A stretch of 64,000 nt of DNA from Molanna angustata (taxonomy: Eukaryota > Arthropoda > Insecta > Trichoptera > Molannidae), in the NCBI GenBank assembly GCA_963576475.1, contig OY754990.1, positions 6,329,751-6,393,750 of the forward strand, given 5' to 3'. Positions 23,091 to 33,800 of this stretch are shown piece after piece. Both the position numbers and the translations under genes were made by a program. Below the pieces are notes generated by a model. That model did not search any database. It had not been told where the DNA came from and worked only from the letters and a program-made list of their open reading frames with translations. Positions within the stretch are counted from its first letter, which is position 1, and each line of letters opens with the position of its first letter.

Positions 23091-24179
23091 AAAATTACTC
23101 ACCAGAAGCCACAGAGCCATTCAGGGACTTTATTACTGATGATTTGAATCTAAAAATTGATATATTACAGAGGTTCTTAAAGAACACATTGAAATTGTTA
23201 CAACTTCTTTCAGTTTTTTTACGGATGTCATCAACATTAAAATAAATTGAGCTAATATCAAGTTCATTTTGACATTTAACAGTTGGAAGTGCCTGACATT
23301 TAGTCTGAACAAAAGATGAGCAAAACATTTCAGAAATTTCAACATAGTTATTGGTTTCCATATCATTAAAAAACATATTACATGGAAAATTACTGTGGGG
23401 TTTCTGAGATTTTATAAAGTTAAATAAAGATTTCGGATTCGATGATATAGCTGTCTCAATGCTTTCTATATAGTCATCATTACAATCTTTATGTAGCTGT
23501 TTTTGTCTAGTTCTTAGCAATGAGAATTCGTCGTAATCCAAATTCAATCTTGTTTTTTTCCACCTTTTGTGTACCCGCAGTTTTCTTTAATTACCTTAAC
23601 AAAAGGGATAGAGTACCAAGATGAGAATCTAGAGGTACTGTATAATTGTTTAATTGGTATATGCAAATTGATTCCTTCACTCAGAACTTTGTAAAAGTGG
23701 TTAGTCACATCGCAAACATTTAGATCTTGAAATTTGTCATCCCAGTTTACCCCGGACAGATATTGATTTATACTTTCATACTTAGCTTTATGGAAGAGCC
23801 TTACTGTTCTAACTTGTGTTTTTATAAAACACTCATTCTTTACAAATAAATTGGTTAACAGTGGAATATGGTGAGTATCAATATCCACTAAAGGAGATGT
23901 CTGAGTGACATTACAAACCTGATTACTTAGAACTAGGGATGTTACGGAGGTGAGTATACCGGAACCGGAGTCGGAGCCGGAGGTTTTAAATCTGATATAT
24001 CTGAGTCGGAGTCAAAGTAGAAGACACAGCTGTGTTAAGTTAATTTAAGGGCAGGCCTAATGAAATAATAGAAACATAATTCAGTCATCAGCCATTTTAA
24101 TCAGGTCAGGTATAAATGATAATACTCATACGTAGATAACATACAACAATAGAAAAATATACCTACATAATTTAAAATT

Positions 24180-24407
24180 TTAAATCAATTTAAGTGACTC
24201 TAGAAGTAGCAAATTGTACTTAATAAACAAAAGCTTGGCAGCTTTATCTCCATCCAGTCTATTTCTCGGCGGCTTATATATTAGACCAGCACCACTAAAA
24301 AGTTGCTCACTTGCCACTGAACCTGGTGGACACGATAAATAATGGCGAACAATCGAGTATAATGTGTGATATTTTGAATTTATATAACCATAGTAAGGGA
24401 TCGTCAC
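24180..24407 (-). pseudogene. hAT transposase C-terminal dimerisation domain, remnant
   Basis: The minus-strand frame contains YLSCPPGSVASEQLFSGAG followed by NRLDGDKAAKLLFIKYNL, the conserved hATC dimerisation motif of ZBED-type hAT transposases (ASE..FS..G, R..L......L.F...N). The N-terminal BED finger and RNase H core are deleted, so it cannot catalyse transposition. The first Met at 24407 is unlikely to be a real start. Confidence 0.85.
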
Positions 24408-24442
24408 AGATAGGAATCCGTTTTTCTTTGTTGTACCTACTC

Positions 24443-24675
24443 ATTAAGTAAGCTCTTCCATACATGACGATGACCGATGCTTTTTGTGAGTGGTCCTATT
24501 AAGTGGAATTCACTGCCTCTAAATGTCCGCAGTGCTCAAAGCAAGAGCACTTTCACTAAAGGATTAAAAACAGCTTTGTTTCAGAGAGCAACACAACATT
24601 AAACTATCAGCGCCCTTGGTATAATCTCGAATCATTAAACGGCGCTATACAAATAACTTATTATTATTATTATAC
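24443..24675 (+). repeat. LINE 3'-end fragment nested in the hAT element
   Basis: Plus strand. GPIKWNSLPLNVRSAQ and TFTKGLKTALFQRA is the usual last segment of CR1/L2-type ORF2 proteins (WNSLP...F...L...L). It is followed by about 65 bases of 3' UTR and a TTATTATTATTA tail near 24658. Probably inserted before or during decay of the hAT element. Confidence 0.6.
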
Positions 24676-24836
24676 ATCAAATTTATCAACAGGATGGCTG
24701 TTGTTCGCTACGTTTCGATCTTCGTTATAACCTCCGATTCAAAATTATCGGAACCGAAGTCGGAGGCGGAGGTGTAAAATCAATCGGAAGTTCCGACCTG
24801 TCGGAGTCGAAGCTCCATAACATCCCTACTTAGAAC

Positions 24837-25024
24837 CAGGGGGGCAAGTCTGGTTCAACCGGCGAAATCAAAACCCTCACGATTACCCATATCATGGATA
24901 TAATTATTATATGGAGTTCTATAATATCTTTAGATGTAATAGAACTCCATATGATAATTATATCCATGATATGGGTAATCACGCGGGTTTTGATTTCGCC
25001 GGTCGGACCAGACTTGCTCCCCTG
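24837..25024. mobile_element. Palindromic MITE-like element (86-bp arms)
   Basis: Left arm 24837-24922 and right arm 24939-25024 are near-perfect inverted repeats around a 16-base loop. Ends are CAGGGGGGCAAG and CTTGCTCCCCTG, hAT-like. It interrupts the LINE endonuclease coding sequence immediately next to the hAT insertion. I could not find an exact target duplication. Confidence 0.8.
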
Positions 25025-25564
25025 GTCCAAGATTCTGTTTTTGAAATTCTGTATACCATTATATTGTTTGAGATCAATGTATGATATGAAATCAATAATA
25101 GTTGTGCTAATATTTTCTGTATAGTTAGATGGCATAAATGACTTAGTAGATTGGACAAAAGACCATGTCATGTTCGGGCAATTGAAATCACCCACAACTA
25201 TGAAACTGTCATCAGGGTTGTCTAATATGAGTTTAGATAGACTTTCCAAAAATGAATTTAAATCATTTTTAAAATTTACTTCTGGGGGCAGATAAAAGCA
25301 ACAAAGGTTTATATTTACTTTATTATCCTGCTTGATTCTTACCCAGATATACTCTGTATTAGAATGCCAATTTGGATTTGCGTTGACTGAAATATTTGAT
25401 TTTGTTGCAATCAGCACTCCTTCGCCAAGTTCTTGACCAGTAAGGCTGAAATTTCTATCCTTTCTAAATACATTGTATCTTTTATCAAATAGTTTGCTAT
25501 CATAAATCTGGTTGTTTAGCCAAGTTTCAGTAAGGCAAATTACATCATAACGTTTGCATAAAAT

Positions 25565-26570
25565 GTAGGCTACGACTATTTACACGACTCAACCATAGAC
25601 GAAAACCAAAAATAACCACAGAAAACGCAAATAAATCAAGTTATAAAAATATTTACCTTTGTTTATACTTTGTTATAATTGTAGATCTCGATGAAAAAAT
25701 GATTTATAAAATTAAGTAAATGTAATAAGATGCCAATATTATTTATTTTTTCTTCAAGTTTGATGAGACCTCTCGTCTACCACGAGGAAACATCAAGCCA
25801 AGGTGTGGGGAAGAAAAGGAGACAAATGATGGTGACACTATGAAATTGTAGTAGTACGGCGCATTTATTCAAAATATCAGTTTAGTTGGTCCATGGCAGT
25901 TAAATAATAAAAAAAACAAACACAATAACAACAGAGTACACATAACAAAACAAAACGATAATAATCCAACTCTCAAACACCACCGAGCACGAAGAGACGC
26001 CGACCAGAAGGTGCAGCCCCAGGGTACAGCGACATCCTTTCTCCAGGCATGTCACTGTCTTCCACGTGGTGGCTGAAGTTCCGGCGGGGCCCAGCCTCTG
26101 CGTCAGGCTGGCAGGTCCTTGTCGTACTCGGCGTGGTTTCTTCTTCTCCTCCTGATCTCCTCCTAGAGACCGTCACCCATGGCTGGCTCTGTGCCCCACG
26201 GCACGCTATGACGGCGCATCTCGACAGAGGTGGCATACCAGCTGGGGCCTCACCGGAGGCGAACCGACGCCCCAGACGACACGGATTGCCCCTCGTGGTC
26301 CAATCTGCGAGCCGCCGCGTTCCTTTTCCGCCAAAATGTTGCCGCGGAAAAAATTAAAATTTATTGTTTTTCGACAACACTGTTTTTCGGCTATAACAAG
26401 TTGGATTCCATGATGCATTTTTATGACCATTAAAAAAATGACAAAGGTAAATATTTTTGTATTTTGATTTATCTGCGCTTTCTATGGTTATAAATGACCT
26501 AAAAACATAGACGACGTCAGAAAATTTGTCGTGTAAATAGACACTTTTTGGCGGGAAGTGTCTATTTACC
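25565..26570. mobile_element. DNA-transposon-like element with inverted ends and a GC-rich core
   Basis: About 90 bases at 25572-25661 (CTATTTACACGACTC ... AAATATTTACCTT) recur inverted and imperfectly at about 26437-26555 (AAGGTAAATATTTTTG ... GTCGTGTAAATAG). The right end also contains a 14-bp-stem hairpin (26533-26570, GTAAATAGACACTT...AAGTGTCTATTTAC). The core 25970-26350 is far GC-richer than the window. Overlapping ORFs of 70-100 codons exist on both strands, but none shows a known domain. Family unknown. Its right end sits in the zinc-finger coding sequence of gene B, its left end against the truncated LINE. Confidence 0.6.
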
Positions 26571-26625
26571 CGAATGAATTAGTGTATGTTGGTATAAATG
26601 CCTTTTTAAAGAAAATATTTTTTTT
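26571..26625 (-). pseudogene. Zinc-finger gene B, finger remnant
   Basis: Minus strand KKIFSLKRHLYQHTLIHSG is half a C2H2 finger in the style of genes A and C. It lies between the poly(A) end of a LINE (right) and the inverted-end element (left), and is the downstream remainder of the exon whose start is at 28727. Confidence 0.75.
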
Positions 26626-28547
26626 TTTTTTTGTTTGGAAACTTAACAGCTATACATTTATAATACTTAATTTCAAATGAGAATACAAGATAAATAGCCA
26701 ATTATAAAGTTTCACATATTTAAATTATTATACACTATTAATGTTGGGTAGTCATTGTAAGATGGTGAGTGTATGTGGGGGAAAGGGAAGGGTAATGGAT
26801 ATAGGAAAGCATTGATAAGGAAGGGACGAATGTTGGTGAAGGAAAGTAGGTTTGATTTTTAACCAGTAATATTACCAATAACTGCGCGTAATTGGCGTTT
26901 CATCGATGTCTGTGTGGAGTTAAATATATCAGGTTGGGGGTCAAGACTATTGTAATAATTTAAGCATCTGTTGACATATTCTGTGCGTAATTTGTTCTGC
27001 AGTATGGTGTATAGAAAAGGTGATTTTGGCGTGTTGTTTTCATGGGGCAGTTGAAAGAAATTTTTTGGAGTAGGTAAGAGCTGTTATTAAGTATTTTATA
27101 AAGCAGATAGACATCGGATATCTTTCTTCTTTTTTCAAGTGATTTTGTACCCATGTAATTTTAAAGATTGGTCATAATCATGGCGGTAATTTTTTTTTCT
27201 AAAATTAAGCGTTTTAACAAACCTTCTCTGAATCCTCTCAATTCTGTCGATGTGAATATTGTAACTAGGGCTCCATACGGTTGATGCAAACTCCAAATGA
27301 CTTCTGACGAAGGCATTAAATAGAAGAACAAGCGAGGTTGTTTCTTTGAAGGATTTGGTTATTCTTTGTATGAAACCCAAGTTTCTGTAGTTTTTATTTA
27401 CGACAGAATCAATATGAGGAATAAATGATAGTTTGTTATCAAGGATAACGCCTAGGTCTCTCGCTTCGAGTTTTTGCGACAATATATTATTATTAATAGT
27501 GTAGTGAAATTTAATTACATTTCTGCTTCTACTGAAACTCATTGAGAAACATTTATTTATATTTATATATAATTGATTTTTTTCACAGTAGCAAAAAAGG
27601 TTATTTAAATCCTGTTGTAGCAGTGAGCAGTCATGTGTAGATGAGATTTGTTTATATAATTTACTGTCGTCGACAAAAAGAATTATTTCAGAGGTAGCTA
27701 TGCATTGTGTTATGTCGTTAATGTAGATCAGGAAAAGCAAGGGACCCAGGTGAGAACCCTGTGGTACTCCGGAGGGAATTGGAACAAAACACGATTGGAA
27801 ACCTTTGGCGGCTACTGCTTGTGATCTATTTGTTATATAGGACTTTATCCATCTGTACAGATCGCCACGTATGCCAAAGTTCCATAATTTAAACAACAGA
27901 ATATTGTGGTTAATTTTGTCGAAAGCTTTGGCAAAATCTAGGTATATTGTATATAACTGGTTATTTTCGAGTAAGGCAGAAAATGAATGGTCGGTAAATT
28001 CTAATAAATTGGTTTCCACTGATCTTTTACTAAGGAATCCATGTTGTTTAATAGTTAAAGATGTTCTTATTTCAGGATTAATTTGATCTATAATGATTCT
28101 TTCAAATAATTTACTGAAAATACACAATTTCGAGATTGGTCTATAATTTTCGATGTTTGAATTGTCTCCAGTTTTATGTATTGGTGTTATAAGGGCTTTT
28201 TTCCACATACTTGGGAAATGACCCTCATTAAGGGATCTTTGGAAAATTAAGTATAATGGATGACATAATTCATTGGCACATTGTTTTATTAAATGGGCTG
28301 GAATGTTATCGTAACCAGCTCCTTTGCTAGTATCAATTTTTGTGAGATAGTTATATACCAGAATAGGATTGATAGTGACTTTGTGTAAGAATACTTGTGA
28401 GTTAGAATCTGGGATATCCATTGCATGTGGTTGTTCAGAACTCTCAACAAATACAGAAGCAAAATATTCATTGAATTTACTACAAATAGTTGGACCATCA
28501 TTTGCAGTAGATTGATTATAATGCATGGTGAGAGGTAAGTTATTTAT
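26626..28547 (-). mobile_element. 5'-truncated Jockey-like LINE inserted in zinc-finger gene B
   Basis: Minus strand, ending left in a poly(A) tail (poly-T at about 26620-26634 on plus). It encodes RT motifs in order: KALITPIHKTGD and NYRPISKL, motif A as YLDFAKAFDKINHNILL, SGVPQGSHLGPLLFL, and motif C as ILFVDDSKLY (VDD in place of the usual ADD), then the thumb and a C-terminal region. Frameshifts near 27155 and 26965 break the last 100 residues, which end near 26866. AP endonuclease is absent through 5' truncation. Confidence 0.88.
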
Positions 28548-28727
28548 AGGTATATTTATTTTTTCTTCATTTTCAATGACCGATTGCTTTTCAATTTCTT
28601 TTTTTAAATCTACTTCACATTCTTCAATTGAGAATTCAGGAAAATCTTCACCAATATATTTGCCATTTGAAGGAGTACATTCCTCTTTTATTATCATATT
28701 TGTCCTTTGGTTCACTGGAATGTCCAT
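27135..28727 (-). CDS. Chimeric ORF: zinc-finger gene B leader read through into LINE RT (530 aa)
   Basis: The ATG at 28727, preceded by a TTTTTTTTCAG splice acceptor, starts with the gene-B leader (MDIPVNQRTNMIIKEECTP, then FSIEECEVDLKKEIEKQ) for about 60 residues. After KINIPI the frame runs without a stop into the inserted LINE RT. No fingers are encoded before the RT. The leader is host-gene sequence, the rest retroelement. Whether transcribed or translated is unknown. The simplest reading is accidental in-frame fusion by insertion. The ORF ends at 27135 at a frameshift in the LINE. Confidence 0.75.
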   Translation of the reverse strand: MDIPVNQRTNMIIKEECTPSNGKYIGEDFPEFSIEECEVDLKKEIEKQSVIENEEKINIPINNLPLTMHYNQSTANDGPTICSKFNEYFASVFVESSEQPHAMDIPDSNSQVFLHKVTINPILVYNYLTKIDTSKGAGYDNIPAHLIKQCANELCHPLYLIFQRSLNEGHFPSMWKKALITPIHKTGDNSNIENYRPISKLCIFSKLFERIIIDQINPEIRTSLTIKQHGFLSKRSVETNLLEFTDHSFSALLENNQLYTIYLDFAKAFDKINHNILLFKLWNFGIRGDLYRWIKSYITNRSQAVAAKGFQSCFVPIPSGVPQGSHLGPLLFLIYINDITQCIATSEIILFVDDSKLYKQISSTHDCSLLQQDLNNLFCYCEKNQLYININKCFSMSFSRSRNVIKFHYTINNNILSQKLEARDLGVILDNKLSFIPHIDSVVNKNYRNLGFIQRITKSFKETTSLVLLFNAFVRSHLEFASTVWSPSYNIHIDRIERIQRRFVKTLNFRKKNYRHDYDQSLKLHGYKIT

Positions 28728-28859
28728 TGTCTGAAAAAAAAATATACAGAAGACACATTAAAACAGATACATTGACATTGACAGATTGTCTATGGCTTTA
28801 GCAGGTGACAAATAAAAATTTTGAGGCTTAACAGAATTTACGATATAATTATTTACAAT

Positions 28860-29555
28860 ATGGATAAAATGGATATCATTCAAGCAAATATTGAAGAGAA
28901 ATTCGCGGAGTTTGAAAGAAGATTCAATTCTAGTACCGTCATTCCAGGTAAAGAGGATTCTTTACTTCAGATACGCAACGACTTCGCCATTTTTAAACAA
29001 GAAACTCTGAAAGCACTTAAAGAGGTAAGGGACTCCTTTTCTACATTGGAAAAAAAAGTAGATTATATTGAAACTAGACAACGAAGCACATATATACTTC
29101 TGCATGGTATCAAGGAAAGTAAAGATGAAAAGTTGTCAGAATCAATGCCACTTACCCTTCGCGACAGTCTTCAGCTGACAACTATTCCCAGAATTTCACA
29201 CTGTTATAGATTGGGACCTCACAAAAAGTCCTCACGGCCGATTGCTATTGCTTTCAATACCGCTGAAGAACGTAACTTCATCTTTCAAAACAAAAAGAAA
29301 CTAAAAGGCACTAACACTATGATAACCGAGTTTTTGACCATAACACGGCAGAAAGTTCTCACCGATGCAAGAAAATACTTCAATCCCCATAATGTATGGA
29401 CCACACATGGTATTATCAAAGTGAAAGTTAATAACACAATTCGTAACATAACAACATACAAACAACTACTTGATCTACAAAAGCAGCTTCCACAACGCGA
29501 TACTTCGACGGACAAAAACACACCGCGCGAACTAAGGCCGAGAAGACAGACATAA
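28860..29555 (+). CDS. LINE ORF1 (coiled coil plus RRM-like, nucleic-acid chaperone type)
   Basis: About 231 residues from ATG 28860; the frame is open further upstream but without a better ATG. The first 80 residues are a heptad-rich coiled coil (ANIEEKFAEFERRFN, LKEVRDSFSTLEKKVDYIE). The middle is an RRM-like fold with YILLHGIKESKDE, ISHCYRLGP and RPIAIAFNTAEERN. A basic C-terminus follows (TPRELRPRRQT). By family, such proteins trimerise and coat LINE RNA in ribonucleoprotein particles. No zinc knuckles are present, unlike the ORF1 at 9177. Confidence 0.82.
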   Translation: MDKMDIIQANIEEKFAEFERRFNSSTVIPGKEDSLLQIRNDFAIFKQETLKALKEVRDSFSTLEKKVDYIETRQRSTYILLHGIKESKDEKLSESMPLTLRDSLQLTTIPRISHCYRLGPHKKSSRPIAIAFNTAEERNFIFQNKKKLKGTNTMITEFLTITRQKVLTDARKYFNPHNVWTTHGIIKVKVNNTIRNITTYKQLLDLQKQLPQRDTSTDKNTPRELRPRRQT

Positions 29556-30881
29556 AATATAAATTCCTCACGTCTAACCTAACACTTAAGATGTTATTCT
29601 CTTACTTTTATACCATTATAGTATTAATTATATTGCGAATCACAATTGTAATTACATAACTGATATTTGTGTACGCTTCGTTGTTCATAGATACGGATAG
29701 CACTACCGATTCTATGCATATCTGACAGGTGTACCACGACAGCGGAGCGTGCATAGATAATCTGTTTTTTCTTTTTTTTAACAATACTCGAATTATTTTT
29801 TTGGCGTTTTGTGTTTATATTCCAACGGCCGGCTACTATTAAATTGTTTTATATAATTATTTTTTTTTCTATTTCTTTTTGGCCAATGTCAAGATATATT
29901 TTCTTTTTTTATTATTACTTTTCACTTTATATTTTTTTTTCTCTTATGTTTAATATATTATACATATATTTTTTTTCTGTATTTCATAAACAACTTATTT
30001 AATCTTTAGTGTAAAAATTGTGATATCCCAATTCTAGGTATTATTTCTATGCTTATCCTACTAATATTCCAATATTTGATATTATTTTTATGTTTATTTT
30101 ATTAATATTCAAGAGTACCTACTAATATTCAAATTTTCTGGTGTTATAATTGTGTATAGTGTAAAAGAGTACTGATATTTCAGTTTTGTGGCTTTATTAT
30201 TATTATTACTTGATTAATATTGTACTTATATTCCAGTTTTTAGTATCATTTTCATTCAAACTTCGAAATTCTAGTACTATCTTTTATTTTCTCATTTAGA
30301 GTGTAATAAAGTACCTACTGATGTTATAATTTTTGGCATTATTTTTACTTTCATCTAATTCATAGTGTAATAAAGTGCTTTTTGACAGTAATTTTGCTAT
30401 CGTCTAATTAATAGTATAAAAAAGTACTGATATTCCAATTTTTTAGTATTATTTTTGTTTTAGCTTTATACTATTATCTTTTTCTTACCATCTATATTAA
30501 CTTGAACCCTCTTATACTTTTGTGACACAAATGAAAGCATCACTTATGTATTATTATCTATTAGTACAGTATTTTACTATACTGTGTTATTTTCTTTTTT
30601 TTTTTTTTCCAATTCCATATTGTTGTTATTTAATTATCTTGTAGTAACAAGATACCATTTATATATTTTTTTTATTTTCTCTCGTTTGTATATTCCATTC
30701 TGACTCAAGTAACTAAAAATAGCCCGCTCATATTTTTTTTTTGTCAAATAAATTAAGAGTTATAAGCTTTTTAAGATAAAATCCTTACGTTAGTTTTTTT
30801 ATCTTTTTTTCATCTTCCTTTAATTTTTCTCATTGTGTACTTCTTTTTTTTATTTTTTTTTATTTTTACTATTGTAACATC
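29556..30881 (+). other. T-rich inter-ORF region of the LINE
   Basis: 1.3 kb between the two LINE ORFs, dominated by T-runs and by repeated short phrases (AGTGTAATAAAGTAC, ATATTCCAATTTT at about 30050-30440). No coding signal. Its length is unusual for a two-ORF LINE and could contain a degenerate tandem repeat or an internal promoter or translation-reinitiation element, but I see no specific signature. Confidence 0.5.
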
Positions 30882-33800
30882 ATGTTGCCTTCTCCCTCGT
30901 TTTCCTCCTCATCCGATGATTCCTTCTACTCTATCCCAGACTCTCCAGATAGAAACATCACACAACAAAACTCCAGCGATGCCTCAGATTTATCTTTTCT
31001 CTCCCAAGATGGTGATGTACTAATTCAAAATATTGATAACTCATCAACAAGTATCACCTCTCAACTTCACAACCGCCTTATCTCCAGTTTGTCTATATTT
31101 CCCAAAGACTTCCATGCCTGCCATATTAATGCACAAAGTCTCCCATCCCACTTTTCCGAATTTTTAATCACATTTGCCAACACATCACTTCATGCCATCA
31201 TTATAAGTGAAACTTGGCTTAAACCATCTCTTCCATCTACCCTTTATACTTTGCCAGGGTATCGGCTTATACGCAATGATAGATTATACAGTAGAGGCGG
31301 TGGCGTTGCTATCTATCTTCGGGAAGACATTGATTATACGGTTGTTTCAAAATCTTCGCCAGCTGCTAGTTCAGAAAAAATGGAATACCTACTGCTGTGC
31401 ATCAATTTTAAATTTTCGAAACTTCTCTTAGGAGCTATGTACTGCCCCCCTACTCTCAACTATTTTGGTGACATGGAGGAATTGTTCGAACAGATCATAC
31501 CTTCTTTCCCCCTTTTTCTTATGATGGGTGACTTCAATACATGCCTTTTACGAAACGACCCAAGATCTCAAATTTTTTTAAACATTCTGCAATCATTAAA
31601 TTTAAAATCAATTTCAACACAGGCTACTCACCATGTAGGTACATGTCACTCCCTACTGGATCTCATTATAACTTCACAACCTGAAAGGATTAGTACACAC
31701 GGACAACTAGCAGCCTGTGGTTTCTCCCATCATGATCTTATTTATGCAGCATTTAAAATTCGATGTCCCCCAAAGGAAAAACCGACTAAATATTTACGGG
31801 ATTTCCGTAATATTGATAAAAATAAATTAGATGTAGATGCAAACAATGCAAATTGGAACGCTATCTATAGCCTTGCAGATATCGACTCAAAAGTTGATTA
31901 CTTTAACGAACTATTCATCAAAATTTTTGATGCTCATGCACCACTGAGAAAAGTTAAAATCAAACATCCACCATCTCCATGGTTCACTCTAGAAATATCT
32001 ACCCTTCTAACAAAACGAGACAAAGCCTTTCAAAAGTACAAAAGGCATCCTAGCGAAAATCACTGGGAAGAATTTAGACGTATTAGAAATCACTGCAATC
32101 AAACGTGCAGAAACGCAAAGCGCCGACACATCCATGCTTCTTTAAATAATTCCAACCCAAGAGACTCTTGGAAGTTCCTCAACTCCCTAGGGATCGGTAA
32201 ATGTAACAGTAACGATAATTCAACTTTAATAGATGTAAATGATCTTAACAAACATTTTGCTCAACCTCCTGTCTCTATTGACAATATAATAAAATCTGAC
32301 ACACTCGCTTGTATTGACCAAATTCCATTACCAAATTGTGAAAAAATGTTTTTTTCCGAAGTTTCCGAATCAGAAGTATCGAAAATTATTGCATCCATAA
32401 AGACCAAATCGGTTGGCAGTGATGGTCTTTCAATTGATATGATCAACCTGATTATAAATATAGTCCTACCTATCAATACCCACATAATTAATTTTTCACT
32501 TACATCCAATAAGTTTCCGTCTGCATGGAAAACGGCTTTCGTTATACCTTTGCCCAAATCCAATTCGCCAACAAGCCTAAAAGACTTCCGTCCAATATCT
32601 ATTCTTCCTGTGCTATCCAAAATCCTTGAAAAAATAGTCTTTTTTCAGACTTCCAACTTTCTTTCTTCCAATAATCTAATGGACAATCAATCTGGTTTCC
32701 GTAGTGGACATAGCACAACGACCTCTCTTGTCAAAATCACAGACGACATTAGGCGTGCTATGAACGATAAACAAATTACTATCCTCACCCTTCTTGATTT
32801 TAGTAGTGCATTCATCTCTGTCGACTTCGATATTCTTTTGGCGAGGCTCCGGTCCGCTAATCTCTCAGACTCAGTTATTCGGTGGTTCAGCGTGGATAGG
32901 CATCAGCGTGTCAAATCTCAGAAAAACCTGTCAGATTTGGTAAATTTGTCTGCCGGTGTTTCTCAGGGTAGCGTTTTATCACCACTGCTTTTTTCAGTTT
33001 TCATTAACTCTATACCTAACATACTAAAGTGCTCTTATCACTTTTATGCCGATGATCTTCAATTATATTTGCATTGTGATTTAAATAACATAAACCCAAC
33101 TCTAAACTGTTTGAATCACAATCTAAGCCAAATTTTTACATGGACAACAGCTAATGGTATTATCATAAATCCCTCTAAGTCACAGGCAATCTTAATAGGC
33201 AGCTGCAAACTTTTAGCCAAAATTGATTGGCCATCCTTAATCCCTTTATCTATCAACAATAACATTATACCACTTTGTAAGAAAGTAAAAGACCTGGGGA
33301 TAATAATAGACCAAAACCTATCTTGGCGGGAACAGGTTGCTGAGATGAGCAGGAAATTTCATTATACCCTTCACTCATTAAAAAGATTGCAAAATTTCTT
33401 GCCTTTCTCCGTCAAAATATCGTTATGCCAATCAATATTACTCCCTTTCCTTGATTACGCTGATGTATGTTATTTAGACGCTAATCAGGAACTCTTAGAT
33501 AAATTGGAGCGATTACAAAATACATGCATTCGATATATTTTTAAATTGAAAAAATTTGACCACATATCGGAATACCGATCTCTTTTAAGGTGGTTGCCCA
33601 TCAGGCAGCGTAGGAACCTACATACCCTCACACTTCTATACAAGGTCTTAAACAACTCCAATGCTCCAGTTTATCTACGAAATCAATTTCACTTCCTCTC
33701 TGAACACGGGTTGCCTCTTCGATCAAATACTGAAAGAACGCTCAGTATCCCAGTACACAATACTTCTTTTTTCACCACCACTTTCTCCGTACAGGCAGCT

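Larger units (their letters stand above)
23934..24828 (-). mobile_element. hAT element, internally deleted, 8-bp target duplication
   Basis: Ends TAGGGATGTTACGGAG and CTCCATAACATCCCTA are inverted repeats (one mismatch visible). CTTAGAAC flanks both sides (23926-23933 and 24829-24836), the 8-bp duplication typical of hAT transposons. Subterminal GGAGTCGGAG-type motifs occur at both ends. The only coding remnant is the C-terminal dimerisation domain at 24180-24407, and a LINE 3' end is nested at about 24443-24675. Total 895 bp; non-autonomous. Confidence 0.9.
23095..25564 (-). pseudogene. LINE ORF2 fragment: AP endonuclease to pre-RT linker, interrupted twice
   Basis: Minus strand, Jockey/CR1-type ORF2. 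The endonuclease begins near 25564 (CKRYDVICLTETWLNN) and continues with CCFYLPPEV and VVGDFNCPN to ILD near 25030. There it is broken by a palindromic element (24837-25024) and then by a hAT element (23934-24828). It resumes at about 23925 (VLSNQVCNVTQTSPLVD) and runs through a linker (23544-23888) and, after a frame change near 23545, FSLLRTRQKQLHKDC and FNFIKSQKPHSNFP to 23095. RT itself is missing. The catalytic endonuclease Glu (TETWL) and DFN motif are visible, but the protein is unusable. Confidence 0.82.

Noticed and set aside
25755..25800. Hammerhead-ribozyme-like order TTTGATGAG ... stem ... GAAAC
   Set aside because: The conserved C of CTGATGA is missing and stem II has unpaired bases; other core elements could not be placed.
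25973..26433. Overlapping GC-rich ORFs as a host gene
   Set aside because: No domain, no splice logic, both strands equally open because of base composition; treated as the core of an inverted-end element.
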